From Paractinoplanes maris (GTDB taxonomy: Bacteria > Actinomycetota > Actinomycetes > Mycobacteriales > Micromonosporaceae): DNA of 64,000 nt. The number at the start of each line of letters is the position of its first letter. Within the stretch, counting starts at the first letter, position 1. This document shows positions 8,702 to 16,643 of this stretch, piece after piece. The notes under the pieces are model-generated. The model had not been told where the DNA came from. It made no database searches and worked only from the letters and a program-made list of their open reading frames with translations. The stretch is taken from the NCBI RefSeq assembly GCF_023544465.1, contig NZ_JALPVL010000017.1, forward strand, positions 124,001 through 188,000, given 5' to 3'. Both the position numbers and the translations under genes were made by a program.

Positions 8702-9805
8702 ATGACCGCATTCCTGCCCGGTGCCGAGCTCGCCCGCCTCTTCTACGCCGAAGCCGTCCGCCCGCTGCTCGGCGACCTGCCCCACGCCGCCGCCCGCCTC
8801 GGCCCCGGCTCCGACGTGCTCGGCTTCGACACCCCGCGATCCACCGACCACGACTGGGGGCCACGCCTCGAGCTGTTCGCCGAGGACGACACCGGCGAGC
8901 TCGGCGACCGGCTCAGCCGGCTGCTGCCCAGACGTTTCCGCGGCTGGTCCACCCACTTCGAGCCGCCCGGTGCGCGGGTCCGCTCGATGGCCGACACCGA
9001 CGGCCCCGTCGACCACTACGTGACGATCACCCCGTTCCCGCGATGGTGCCACGGCCAGCTGGGCTTCGACCCGGCCACCGGCATCGGCACCACCGACTGG
9101 CTCAGCACCCCCTGGCAACGCCTGGCCGAGGTCACCGGTGGTGCGGTCTTCCACGATCCGGACGGTGCCGTCTCGCGCGTACGAGCAAGCCTGCGCTGGT
9201 ATCCGGCCGACCTGTGGCGATACGTGCTGGCCGCCCAATGGCAGCGCATCGCCGAGGAGGAGGCGTTCCCGGCCCGTGCCGCCGAGACCGGCGACGAGAG
9301 CGGCGCGTCGGTCCTCTCCGCCAGGCTCTGCCGCGAGGTGGCCCGCCTGGTGCTGCTGCAGGCCCGACGCTGGCCGCCCTACTCGAAGTGGCTGATGGCG
9401 GCCCTACCGCCCGACCGGGTCGCCGGGCACCTCACGGCCGCCCTGCGCGCCGGCAGCATCCGCGACCGGGAGGACGCGCTGTGCACCGCCCTGGAGTCCG
9501 CAGCCGAGAAACAGAACGAACTCGGCCTCGCCGCCGAAGTCCCGCCGGCGCGGATACCGTTCTTCGACCGTGGCTACCCAGTGATCGGCGCCGGCCGTTT
9601 CGCCGAGGCGCTGCGCGACGCCATCACCGATCCCGTGCTGCGCTCACGCCCGCTGACCGGCTCGATCGACCAGATCTCCGACAACGTCGCCGTTCTGACC
9701 AGCCCCTCGACGTGCCGCTCGATCCTCGCCGCCGCCCACCCGGCGACAACCACGCACGACAACGCGGCCGTCCCGAGGCCCGGGCCGGATAGATTCCGCG
9801 GGTGA
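8702..9805 (+). CDS. DUF4037 nucleotidyltransferase-like protein
   Basis: A 367-aa protein. The N-terminal region LGPGSDVLGFDTPRSTDHDWG (residues of roughly 35-55) matches the GSxxxGxD...DHDW nucleotidyltransferase-like motif of DUF4037 proteins. The C-terminal half is helical. I start at the ATG at 8702 (MTAFLPGAELARL), which begins the conserved part; another ATG in frame at 8672 is possible. The function is not established; the fold suggests transfer of a nucleotide to a small molecule or antitoxin-like regulation. Its stop overlaps the LysE start (TGATG), suggesting a two-gene operon. Confidence 0.75.
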   Translation: MTAFLPGAELARLFYAEAVRPLLGDLPHAAARLGPGSDVLGFDTPRSTDHDWGPRLELFAEDDTGELGDRLSRLLPRRFRGWSTHFEPPGARVRSMADTDGPVDHYVTITPFPRWCHGQLGFDPATGIGTTDWLSTPWQRLAEVTGGAVFHDPDGAVSRVRASLRWYPADLWRYVLAAQWQRIAEEEAFPARAAETGDESGASVLSARLCREVARLVLLQARRWPPYSKWLMAALPPDRVAGHLTAALRAGSIRDREDALCTALESAAEKQNELGLAAEVPPARIPFFDRGYPVIGAGRFAEALRDAITDPVLRSRPLTGSIDQISDNVAVLTSPSTCRSILAAAHPATTTHDNAAVPRPGPDRFRG

Positions 9806-10437
9806 TGACGATTGCTGCCCTGTGGTCCTTCGTGCTCGTGGTCGGCCTGCTCACGCTGACTCCCGGCCTCGACACGGCGCTCATCCTGCGGACGGCGACG
9901 GTCCGGTCGACCCGGCAGGCGTGGGGCGTCGTCCTCGGCATCCAGACCGGCACACTCATCTGGGGCGTGCTGGCCTCGGTCGGCATCACCGCCCTGCTCA
10001 CCGCCTCACATCTCGCCTACGAGGTGGTCCGCTGGGCCGGTGCGGGCTATCTCGTCTGGATGGGCGTGCGCATGCTGTGGGCCACCCGGAGCCGCGAGCA
10101 TGCGGACGACCACGAGCCCGGCGTGGCCCCGGCCGACGGGTTCCTTCCCGGGTGGCGGCGTGGGCTGCTCACCAACCTGTTGAACCCCAAGATGGGCGCC
10201 TTCTACGTGGCGCTGCTCCCCCAGTTCATCCCGGCCGGCGCGACACCGTTGCTGTCCGGCGTCCTGCTGGCGGGCGCTCACGTCGCCCTCGGCCTGGCCT
10301 GGTCGGCAGCGCTGGTGACAACGGCGCGCCGCTTCCGCCGGCTGCTCACCCACCCCCGGGCCCGCCGCCTGCTCGACCGGGTCGCCGGCCTGGTGATCGT
10401 CGGCTTCGGCCTCCGACTGGCTACCGAAGCCCGCTGA
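9805..10437 (+). CDS. LysE/RhtB family amino-acid exporter
   Basis: A 210-aa membrane protein with about six transmembrane helices. LLTLTPGLDTALILRTA matches the LysE-family signature PGPn near the N-terminus, and GLLTNLLNPKMGAFYVALLPQF is the conserved NPK motif. The family exports lysine, arginine, threonine or homoserine derivatives. Start: the ATG at 9805, with a GTG at 9802 as an alternative; both overlap the DUF4037 stop. An exporter of a basic amino acid near a lysine catabolic cluster is suggestive only, since 6 kb and unrelated genes intervene. Confidence 0.85.
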   Translation: MTIAALWSFVLVVGLLTLTPGLDTALILRTATVRSTRQAWGVVLGIQTGTLIWGVLASVGITALLTASHLAYEVVRWAGAGYLVWMGVRMLWATRSREHADDHEPGVAPADGFLPGWRRGLLTNLLNPKMGAFYVALLPQFIPAGATPLLSGVLLAGAHVALGLAWSAALVTTARRFRRLLTHPRARRLLDRVAGLVIVGFGLRLATEAR

Positions 10438-10603
10438 CCAGACGCCGGCGGCCTGAGTAGCACCGCGCCGGCCGAAGCGTCCCCAGCTGTGTGCGGCGTA
10501 TGGGGTTCCGACGCCGCACAGAGCCCGACGAAGCCCCATGAAGTGTTGGTGGGAATCGAAGTCTTCCTTTTGGGTGTCGTGGGCCCGCGCACCGCGCGTA
10601 GAG

Positions 10604-10615
10604 CATCCTAGGATG
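10604..10615. promoter_or_regulatory. 12-bp perfect palindrome CATCCTAGGATG
   Basis: A perfect palindrome that reads TAGGAT, a good -10 hexamer, on both strands, in the gap after the LysE gene. No convincing -35 was found at the right distance on either strand. The core GCATCCTAGGA recurs at 24,940 upstream of the csbD gene. CTAG is rare in high-GC genomes, so the sharing is noticeable. The role is unknown. Confidence 0.3.
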
Positions 10616-10720
10616 AAGTTGTCAGCGGAAGACGCGCCCGACCAACGGTCGGTCAAAGCTCGCACGGCCCCGCGAATCGCGGTTTGGCGTTGCCTGGCCG
10701 GCGGCCGTCAAGCGTCGGCA

Positions 10721-10975
10721 GGCGGCAGCGGCGGAGGGTGGCGGCGGCAGCGGCGGAGGGTGGCGGCGGCAGCGGCGGAGGGTGGCGGCGGCAGCGGCGG
10801 AGGGTGGCGGCGGCAGCGGCGGAGGGTGGCGGCGGCAGCGGCGGAGGGTGGCGGCGGCAGCGGCGGAGGGTGGCGGCGGCAGCGGCAGCGGCAGCGGCGG
10901 CAGCGGCGGCGGCAGCGGCGGAGGGTGGCGGCAGGCGATGGCGGAGCGGCAGCGGAGGGTGGCGGCGGAGGGTGG
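10721..10975. repeat. 22-bp tandem repeat array, G-rich
   Basis: Seven near-perfect 22-bp units containing GGCGGCAGCGGCGGAGGGTG. The T of GGAGGGTGG recurs at 10739, 10761, 10783, 10805, 10827, 10849 and 10871. A decayed (GGCAGC)n tract and more GGAGGGTGG copies follow to about 10975. The unit is not a multiple of three, and every frame through it gives low-complexity protein (Gly/Ser/Trp/Arg or Pro/Ala), so it is non-coding. The runs of GG and GGG on the plus strand could form G-quadruplexes. It occupies most of the 594-bp gap before the coiled-coil gene. The rest of that gap shows no gene. Confidence 0.9.
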
Positions 10976-11031
10976 ATTGGGCCGTGTCGTGGCGGGGTTG
11001 CGGGGGTTGGCGGGCCTAGGGTGACCTTGCG

Positions 11032-12165
11032 ATGAACGAGAACGACACTGAGACCGAGACCCGGCCCTGCGCGCACTGTGGACGGCCGGTGCCGCAGCGT
11101 AACTCGGCGGGGCGGCCCTTTCGGTACTGCCGGGACAACGACGGGGAATGCCAGCGGGCCTCGCGCAATGTGCGCATGCGGCACCGCTCCTCCCCCGGGC
11201 TGGCGGGGCAGGTCGCGCGCACCTGGGAGGTTGTCGACCGGCTCGATCAGCTCGCCGGGTCGCTGACCGAGGCCCTGCACTCGGAGCTCTCCCCGGCCGG
11301 CGTCGACCGGCAGGTGGCGGAGATCCGTGCGGAGACGTCCGGGCAGATCGCGGCGGCCCACACCGAACGCGACGACGCCCGCCGCGACGCGGAGCGGGCG
11401 GCCGCCGAGACAGCCACGGCGCAGCAGTTGGCCGCGGCGGCCGCGGCCCAGCGGGATGAAGCGGTCCACCGTGCCGAGGAGGCGGAACGCGCGGCCAAGA
11501 CCGCGGCCGAGCGAGCCGGCGAGGCGCAGGCGGCCCGGGACGAGGCTCAGCGGGCGGCCACCGCGGCGGCGGCTCTGCGGGAGCGGGCCGAGGCGGACCG
11601 GGATACGGCACGGGATGAGCTCGGCACGGCCCGGGCGGAGATTCTGGACGTACGGCGGGAGCGGGAAACCACCGAGCGCGAGCTGGCCTCGGCCCTGCGC
11701 GACGCCGAGACCGCCGCCACCCGCGGTGAGGAGCTACGCCGGGAACGGGACGCCGCGCGGGACGATGCCAAGCGGGCCGAGTCCGAGCTGGCGGCCGCCC
11801 GCCGGGAGCTGACCGAGCAGCGCGATGCCGCGGACAAGGTGCTCCATGACGTTCGTGGGGAGGCCGCCGCCGCTCAGCGGGCCGCCGACACCGAGCTGGC
11901 ACGGGTGCGGCAGGACCTGGCGAGCGCGGTGTCCGAACGGGACAGTCTCCTGCGTACGCGGGAGGAGCTGGAACGCGCCGTGCGGGACCGGGCCGATCTG
12001 GAACGCCGGCTGGCCGCCGCGCAGGCGGAGGCCGAGGCGGCGCAGGCCCGCACCGCTCAGCTCTCCGCGCAGGTCAGCGACCTCGCGTCGGCCCTGGCCA
12101 GCCTCGGCACCGCCCGGCCACCGGCCGCTCCACCCCAGCCCACCGCTGCCGACTCCCGCACCTGA
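11032..12165 (+). CDS. Zn-finger-like plus long coiled-coil protein
   Basis: A 377-aa protein not recognised by name. Residues 12-45 hold four cysteines (CAHC ... YC ... C) in a CxxC-x16-C-x6-C arrangement followed by a basic stretch RNVRMRHR, suggesting a small zinc-binding, possibly DNA-binding, head. From about residue 90 to 360 it is a continuous Ala/Glu/Arg-rich coiled coil with heptads such as RDEAQRAATAAAALRERAEADRD. There is no signal peptide and no transmembrane segment. The design (DNA-binding head plus long coiled coil) resembles KfrA-like or chromosome-organising proteins, but that is inference. It sits between the 22-bp and about 31-bp repeat arrays. Confidence 0.7.
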   Translation: MNENDTETETRPCAHCGRPVPQRNSAGRPFRYCRDNDGECQRASRNVRMRHRSSPGLAGQVARTWEVVDRLDQLAGSLTEALHSELSPAGVDRQVAEIRAETSGQIAAAHTERDDARRDAERAAAETATAQQLAAAAAAQRDEAVHRAEEAERAAKTAAERAGEAQAARDEAQRAATAAAALRERAEADRDTARDELGTARAEILDVRRERETTERELASALRDAETAATRGEELRRERDAARDDAKRAESELAAARRELTEQRDAADKVLHDVRGEAAAAQRAADTELARVRQDLASAVSERDSLLRTREELERAVRDRADLERRLAAAQAEAEAAQARTAQLSAQVSDLASALASLGTARPPAAPPQPTAADSRT

Positions 12166-12235
12166 CCCCACCGGCGCGGCCGCACCACACTGAAGCGGAT
12201 CGGCGGCACCAACCGACCAGACCAGACCGGCCGGC

Positions 12236-12391
12236 GCCGAGCGGCCAAGACCAGAGCGACCCCGGCGAAGCCGAGCGGCCAAGATCGGAGCAAGTCGACG
12301 AGACCGAGCGGGAAACCAGAGCGGGCCGACGAGACCGAGCGGGAAACGAGAGCGGGCCGACGAGACCGAGCGGGAAACGAGAGCGGGACTC
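12236..12391. repeat. About 31-bp tandem repeat array
   Basis: Five units of 31-34 bp. The last three start GACCGAGCGGGAAAC at 12302, 12333 and 12364 (31-bp period, nearly identical). The first two, GCCGAGCGGCCAAGA at 12236 and 12270, are diverged. There are no unique spacers, so it is not CRISPR. It lies 70 bp after the coiled-coil gene. Frames through it give Arg/Ser-rich shadows only. Confidence 0.85.
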
Positions 12392-12565
12392 GCGAAGAGC
12401 GAAGCCGGCGCGCATGATCCGGAGGGTGCTGGGAATCAGGAGTTCTCAGGTCCGGCCGGTTGACGACGAATGATGGACGAACGAAGCCGTGCCAGCGTGG
12501 CGAAATGACGGATACCCGACTGGGTGACCAATGTCGCACCAGCTGGAGAACACTCATAGGCCGTA

Positions 12566-12585
12566 AAGTGGACCAAGGTCCACTT
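12566..12585. promoter_or_regulatory. Inverted repeat, candidate operator
   Basis: AAGTGGACC, two central A residues, then GGTCCACTT: a perfect 9-bp inverted repeat 198 bp upstream of rbpA. Its size and dyad symmetry suit a dimeric regulator (MerR, TetR or GntR type). No T-run follows, so terminator function is unlikely. The regulator is unknown. Confidence 0.5.
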
Positions 12586-12697
12586 CGGCGGGGGTGCACG
12601 GTGCCAGGTAAGGGACGCGGGCGGTTACGCTCGTAGCGTTAACACCACCGTCACAACGGTGGTCCAGAGTCTCGGCGACCATCGGAACCCCACCACA

Positions 12698-12723
12698 GGA
12701 ATCCGGCGGACGCCCCTTTCGTT
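12698..12723 (+). promoter_or_regulatory. Sigma-R-type promoter of rbpA
   Basis: GGAAT at 12698-12702 is followed by exactly 18 nt and GTT at 12721-12723. This equals the consensus GGAAT-N18-GTT of thiol-oxidative-stress sigma-R (SigR/SigH) promoters. It lies about 40 nt before the rbpA ATG. In Streptomyces, rbpA is a known sigma-R target, so the assignment is consistent with the family, though unproven here. A separate hairpin (ACCACCG at 12644-12650 with CGGTGGT at 12657-12663) lies upstream. Confidence 0.75.
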
Positions 12724-12763
12724 ACACCAACGAGAGCAGCACCACGAGCGAGGGGAAGCCACC

Positions 12764-13102
12764 ATGGGCGAACGCATGCTGCGCGGCAGCCGTCTTGGCG
12801 CAGTCAGCTACGAGTCCGACCGCAACACCGAGCTGGCGCCCCGGCAGACCCGAGAGTACCTGTGCGTGAAGGGTCACCAGTTCGAGGTTCCGTTCGCCGT
12901 CGACGCCGAGGTCCCGATGACCTGGGAGTGCAAGTTCGACGGCAGCGTGGCCCGTCTGGTGGACGGCAACGAGCCGGAGCAGAAGAAGGCGAAGCCGCCG
13001 CGCACCCACTGGGACATGCTCCTCGAGCGTCGGTCGATCTCGGAGCTGGAGGACATCCTCAACGAGCGGCTCCAGGAAGTCCGCACGCGCCGAGGCCGCT
13101 GA
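12764..13102 (+). CDS. rbpA: RNA polymerase-binding protein RbpA
   Basis: A 112-aa actinobacterial transcription factor that binds RNA polymerase and group 1/2 sigma factors and stabilises the open complex. The sequence is textbook: MGERMLRGSRLGAVSYESDR N-terminal tail, a core with CVKGHQFEVPFAVDAEVPMTWEC (here the first Cys and last Cys remain of the Zn-site type), basic linker KKAKPPRTHWDML, and sigma-interacting helices RRSISELEDILNERLQEVR. I start at the ATG at 12764; an upstream in-frame extension runs back into the promoter. It is monocistronic, ended by a strong terminator. Confidence 0.96.
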   Translation: MGERMLRGSRLGAVSYESDRNTELAPRQTREYLCVKGHQFEVPFAVDAEVPMTWECKFDGSVARLVDGNEPEQKKAKPPRTHWDMLLERRSISELEDILNERLQEVRTRRGR

Positions 13103-13118
13103 CCCGGCGACAAGACAG

Positions 13119-13152
13119 AAAGGCCGTCCCCATCGGTGGGGACGGCCTTTTT
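13119..13152. terminator. Bidirectional rho-independent terminator (rbpA / fxsA)
   Basis: A long hairpin with AAAGGCCGTCCCC, loop ATCGG, and the complementary GGGGACGGCCTTT followed by TT. The A-run on one side and the T-run on the other let it serve both convergent genes, rbpA on the plus strand and fxsA on the minus strand. Confidence 0.92.
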
Positions 13153-13168
13153 CGTACGAGACCAGGGG

Positions 13169-13693
13169 CTAGCGGAGCACTTCGCCCTCGATGACCTCGC
13201 CCTCGATGGCGGCGGCCGGTGTGCGCTGAGCCGGGGCCGGGTCGTCGGCGACCACGATCGGGTCGCCCGGGTGGACCCGGACGTGCCGGGCACCGAACAG
13301 GTCGGACGCGGCGGCCCCGCCCACCCGGCGCTCGGTGTAGCGCTCGGTCTGGTGGCGGGCCAGCTGACGGCCCGGCGGCAGGAGCAGCAGCAGCCCGGCC
13401 ACCGACGAGACGAAGCCGGGGATGGCCAGCAGCAGCGCGCCGAGCAGGCCGACCAGCGAATTGGCCACCTCACGGCCCGGCGGGCGCCCCTCGGCCGCGG
13501 CGGCCTGGAAACGGCGCCAGCCCTTCATGCCCTCGCGGCGCAGCAGTGCCAGGCCGGTCACGCTGGCGGCGATGCCCAGCAGCACCGCCCAGAGGCCGCC
13601 GATCGCGTGGACCACGGCGATGAAGACGACGATCTCGACGATCGCCAGTGCGGACAGCACCAACGGCAGCAGGGCTAGACCTCGACCACGCAT
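13169..13693 (-). CDS. fxsA: FxsA family membrane protein
   Basis: A 174-aa protein with the FxsA domain. Three hydrophobic segments are visible: LPLVLSALAIVEIVVFIAVV, WAVLLGIAASVTGLALL, and VGLLGALLLAIPGFVSSVAGLLLLLPP. The last includes the family's LLxIPGFxxxxxGLLLLLPP signature. The C-terminal tail is cytoplasmic with EGEVIEGEV. In E. coli, FxsA relieves phage T7 exclusion by F, but its cellular role is unclear. I start at the ATG at 13693, preceded by GGAGG at the right spacing, rather than the upstream TTG at 13711. Confidence 0.88.
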   Translation of the reverse strand: MRGRGLALLPLVLSALAIVEIVVFIAVVHAIGGLWAVLLGIAASVTGLALLRREGMKGWRRFQAAAAEGRPPGREVANSLVGLLGALLLAIPGFVSSVAGLLLLLPPGRQLARHQTERYTERRVGGAAASDLFGARHVRVHPGDPIVVADDPAPAQRTPAAAIEGEVIEGEVLR

Positions 13694-13742
13694 GCGGTTC
13701 CTCCGTGTCAATCGACCTCAAGCATGACACGCGGGCGCGCGG

Positions 13743-14531
13743 TCACGGCCAGGTCGACCCCTCGGCGGCCCGCCGGCCGAACCGCTTGCGGATCACCTCA
13801 CGCCGGGCCTGCAGACCCCACACCGTGACCCTGAGCAGCTGTTCCTTGAAAATGTTGCCGCTCATCTTGCTGACGCCGTGTTCGCGCTCGGTGAACGTGA
13901 TCGGCACCTCGGCGATGCGGAAGCCCGCCTGATAGGTGCGCCAGGCCAGCTCGACCTGGAAGGAGTAACCGGTCGAGGCGACCGTTTCGACGTTGATCGC
14001 GTCGAGAACGGGCATCCGGTAGGCCCGGTAGCCACCGGTCGCGTCGCGGAACGGCATGCGCAACGCCATCCGGATGTAGATGTTGCCGCCGCGGGACAGC
14101 AGCAGGCGGCGCATCGGCCAGTTCCGCACGCTGCCGCCGGGGATGTAGCGGGTGCCCAGCACCGCGTCGGTGTCGCCGAGCGCGTCGAGCAGCCGGGGCA
14201 GCTCCTCGGGGGCGTGGGAACCGTCGGCGTCCATCTCGACGACCGCGTCGTAGCCCTTGTTCTTGGCCCAGGCGAAGCCGGCCTTGTACGCCGCCCCGAG
14301 CCCCTCCTTGCCCGCCCGGTGCAGCACGAAGATGTGATCGTCGGCCACCGCCAGCTCGTCGGCGATGGCGCCGGTGCCGTCGGGCGAGTTGTCGTCGGTG
14401 ACGAGGATGTCGGCCTCGGGCACCGAGGTGCGGACCCGCCCGGTGATCAGGCGGATGTTGTCCGCCTCGTTGTAGGTCGGGATCACCACCAGGACCCGTC
14501 CCACCCCGGGGTAGCCTTCCGCCTCGCTCAC
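13743..14531 (-). CDS. Polyprenol monophosphomannose synthase (GT2)
   Basis: A 262-aa GT-A glycosyltransferase that makes polyprenyl-phospho-mannose from GDP-mannose, the donor for lipoglycan and protein mannosylation. Seen: VVIPTYNEADNI at the N-terminus, ILVTDDNSPDGTG, and the metal-binding VEMDADGSH, then GTRYIPGGSVRNWP and TGYSFQVEL, all typical of Ppm1 / dolichol-phosphate mannose synthase. There is no transmembrane anchor; it starts with GTG overlapping the lnt stop (GTGA). In Mycobacterium tuberculosis, Lnt and Ppm1 are one fused protein; here they are two coupled genes, as in Streptomyces and Corynebacterium. Confidence 0.93.
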   Translation of the reverse strand: MSEAEGYPGVGRVLVVIPTYNEADNIRLITGRVRTSVPEADILVTDDNSPDGTGAIADELAVADDHIFVLHRAGKEGLGAAYKAGFAWAKNKGYDAVVEMDADGSHAPEELPRLLDALGDTDAVLGTRYIPGGSVRNWPMRRLLLSRGGNIYIRMALRMPFRDATGGYRAYRMPVLDAINVETVASTGYSFQVELAWRTYQAGFRIAEVPITFTEREHGVSKMSGNIFKEQLLRVTVWGLQARREVIRKRFGRRAAEGSTWP

Positions 14532-16150
14532 CGTGCCTCCGTAACGTCGTTCGTCGTACGCCGGCGGCGACGCAGCGGAAGCGCACCGGCCAAGGCGAGG
14601 ACCGCCAGTGCGGCCATCGCCATCTCGGGCCAGTGGCCCAAACGAGTCGCCAGCGTAGTCGTTGCGCCCAGGCTCATGTCACGCACCATCACCGCGCCGA
14701 CGTTGAAGCCGCTCGAGTCGTACACCTGACCGGCCGTGCCGGCGAAGGCGGACACCCCGACCGTGGACACCATCAGCGCCTCCCGGCCGTGCTCGACGGC
14801 ACGCAGCCGCACCATGGCGAGCTGCTGCCGGGCCTCGGCCTCGTTGAAGGTCGCGTTGTTGGTCTGGACGGCGAGCACCTGCGCCCCTCCAGTGACAGTG
14901 TCGCGGACCACACCGTCGTACGCCACCTCGAAGCAGATCACGTCGCCCAGGGTGACCGCGCCGCTGCGGATGACGCCGGGGTGGTCGCCGGCCAGCATGT
15001 TGCGCACCAGGTCGACCTTGTCGGTGACCATCCGGGCGATCGAGCGCAGCGGGACGTACTCGGCGAACGGCACGGGGTGGCGTTTCATGTACGTCTGGTC
15101 GAGGTCGGGCCCGGTGCCGGGGTTCCACAGGATGCCGGCGTTGTAGATGTCGCCCGGCTTGTCGGTGCGCAGCACGGTGCCGACCAGGATCGGCGCCTTG
15201 ATCAGGTCGGCCGCCCGGGAGATGACCGCGGCCGCGTCGGGATTGCGCAGCGGGTCGATGTCGCTGGAGTTCTCGGGCCAGACGACCAGGGCGGGCTGTT
15301 TCTGCCGGCCGGCCGCGACCTCGGCCGCGAGGCGCTCGGTGGCGTTGACGTGGTTGTCGAGCACGGCCCGGCGCTGGGCGTTGAAGTCGAGGCCGAGGCG
15401 GGGCACGTTGCCCTGCACGATCGCCACGGTCGCGGTCGGCCCGCCGGGCTCGGCCACCGGCACCAGCAGCGGGCCGGCGATCAGGGCGGCGGCGGCCAGC
15501 GCGAAGCCGATCACCGGGCCGAGCGGGCGGCGGGTGTGCGCGGCCCGCGCGCTGGGCCGCCACGCGCGCCAGGCCAGCGCGACCAGGGCGCCCCCGGCGG
15601 CGGCGACGGCGAAGGTGACCAGCGGGGCGCCACCCCAGGCGGCCAGGCGCAGCGCGGGCGCCTCGTCCTGGCTGAACGCGAGCCGCCCCCACGGGAAGCC
15701 GCCGAACGGGGCGCGGTCGCGGGCCGCCTCCTGGGCCACCCACAGCACGCCCAGCACCGGCGGCCACAACGCCCGCCAGCGGTCGACCAACGGCGACAGC
15801 CAGGCCGTGGCGAGCCCCAGGAGCCCGAGATAAGCCGCCTGGGCCAGCGACAGCAGCAGCCAGGGCAGCCAGCCGGCGGCGAACGTCGTCCACCACAGCA
15901 GCGGCAGGAACAGCACCAGCCCGGCCAGGAAGCCGACCCCGAACGCGCGGCGCAGACGACGGCGGTGGGTGGCTCCGGCGAGCAGGGCCACACCGACCGG
16001 GGCGAGCCACCACAGACCGTACGGCGGGAGGGCGAGCAGCAGGGCCAGGCCGGCCAGCACGGCCATCGGCAGGGCGACCCGGCGGCGCACCGGCCGGGGC
16101 CCGGAATCGGCGGCCGTGGCCTGCGGCGGAGCGGGGGGCTGCAACGTCAT
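14528..16150 (-). CDS. lnt: Apolipoprotein N-acyltransferase
   Basis: About 540 aa. Roughly eight N-terminal transmembrane helices are followed by a periplasmic nitrilase-like domain. The catalytic triad is present: Glu in VVWPENSSDIDP, Lys in YMKRHPVPFAEYVP and Cys in GDVICFEVAYD. A last transmembrane helix lies near the C-terminus (MAMAALAVLALAGALPL). Lnt N-acylates lipoproteins in the outer leaflet. The start is uncertain: ATG at 16150 or GTG at 16156; an even longer frame to 16231 looks non-coding. It is translationally coupled to the mannose synthase, whose membrane recruitment by Lnt is known in mycobacteria. Confidence 0.92.
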   Translation of the reverse strand: MTLQPPAPPQATAADSGPRPVRRRVALPMAVLAGLALLLALPPYGLWWLAPVGVALLAGATHRRRLRRAFGVGFLAGLVLFLPLLWWTTFAAGWLPWLLLSLAQAAYLGLLGLATAWLSPLVDRWRALWPPVLGVLWVAQEAARDRAPFGGFPWGRLAFSQDEAPALRLAAWGGAPLVTFAVAAAGGALVALAWRAWRPSARAAHTRRPLGPVIGFALAAAALIAGPLLVPVAEPGGPTATVAIVQGNVPRLGLDFNAQRRAVLDNHVNATERLAAEVAAGRQKQPALVVWPENSSDIDPLRNPDAAAVISRAADLIKAPILVGTVLRTDKPGDIYNAGILWNPGTGPDLDQTYMKRHPVPFAEYVPLRSIARMVTDKVDLVRNMLAGDHPGVIRSGAVTLGDVICFEVAYDGVVRDTVTGGAQVLAVQTNNATFNEAEARQQLAMVRLRAVEHGREALMVSTVGVSAFAGTAGQVYDSSGFNVGAVMVRDMSLGATTTLATRLGHWPEMAMAALAVLALAGALPLRRRRRTTNDVTEAR

Positions 16151-16643
16151 CTCCACGCGCGAGAGGCTACCTGGCCTGGGCTGGCCGGAAACGGACAGTC
16201 GGGGCGGGCGGCGGCATCGATAAGGGAACAATCGAACTCTACGAGAAGAGGCGCGGCCCCGCCCCGGGACCGCGCCTCATGTGCACCACACCCCGGGCAC
16301 GGCCGGTGGGCCGTACGGAGATCGCGGACGCCTTCGGACCGGCCTGCTCCGCGCCGGCTGCGCGGGTCACACCGTTGTCTACTGGTGCCCGTTTTCTCCT
16401 GCGGCCCACCGCGGACGCGATCGGTCCGCACCGCTCCGCCGACCCCCACCCCCTGGACCTGGCTGAACGCGCGACCCCTGCGAGGACTGCGGGCCAGTGG
16501 GTGGAGGAGCGGAGCGGACAACAGTCGCTCCCGTGCTCAGGATTTGACGACGGTACGTCCGTCCCCCGCAGGTCTGTCAACCGCCCTCCCCGTGCTCGGG
16601 CGTGTCGCGTTCCTCGGCGTGTCAGATCCCGTACCCGTTCGGG
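16151..16643. other. 493-bp intergenic region without a convincing gene
   Basis: No open frame here has good codon character or a recognisable product; a 113-aa minus-strand frame (16239-16580) is Arg/Ser/Gly-rich with no motif. The only clear structure is the hairpin at 16248-16278. It separates the lnt-ppm operon from the lysine operon, so it should carry the lnt promoter. Confidence 0.6.
16248..16278 (-). terminator. Hairpin, possible terminator of the lysine operon
   Basis: GAGGCGCGG pairs perfectly with CCGCGCCTC around a 13-nt loop. On the minus strand it is followed by the weakly T-rich TTCTCGTAG. It lies 366 nt past the last gene of the kdd-mutL operon and 98 nt before lnt, so it could insulate the two minus-strand units. 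Confidence 0.5.

Noticed and set aside
10622..11902. A 426-aa Pro/Arg-rich minus-strand protein spanning the 22-bp array
   Set aside because: Composition comes from the repeat and from the antisense of the coiled-coil gene; no start signal or family.
12236..12391. CRISPR array
   Set aside because: Units are contiguous with no unique spacers and no cas genes are present.
16239..16580. A 113-aa minus-strand gene in the gap before lnt
   Set aside because: No ribosome binding site, motif or coding composition; treated as intergenic.
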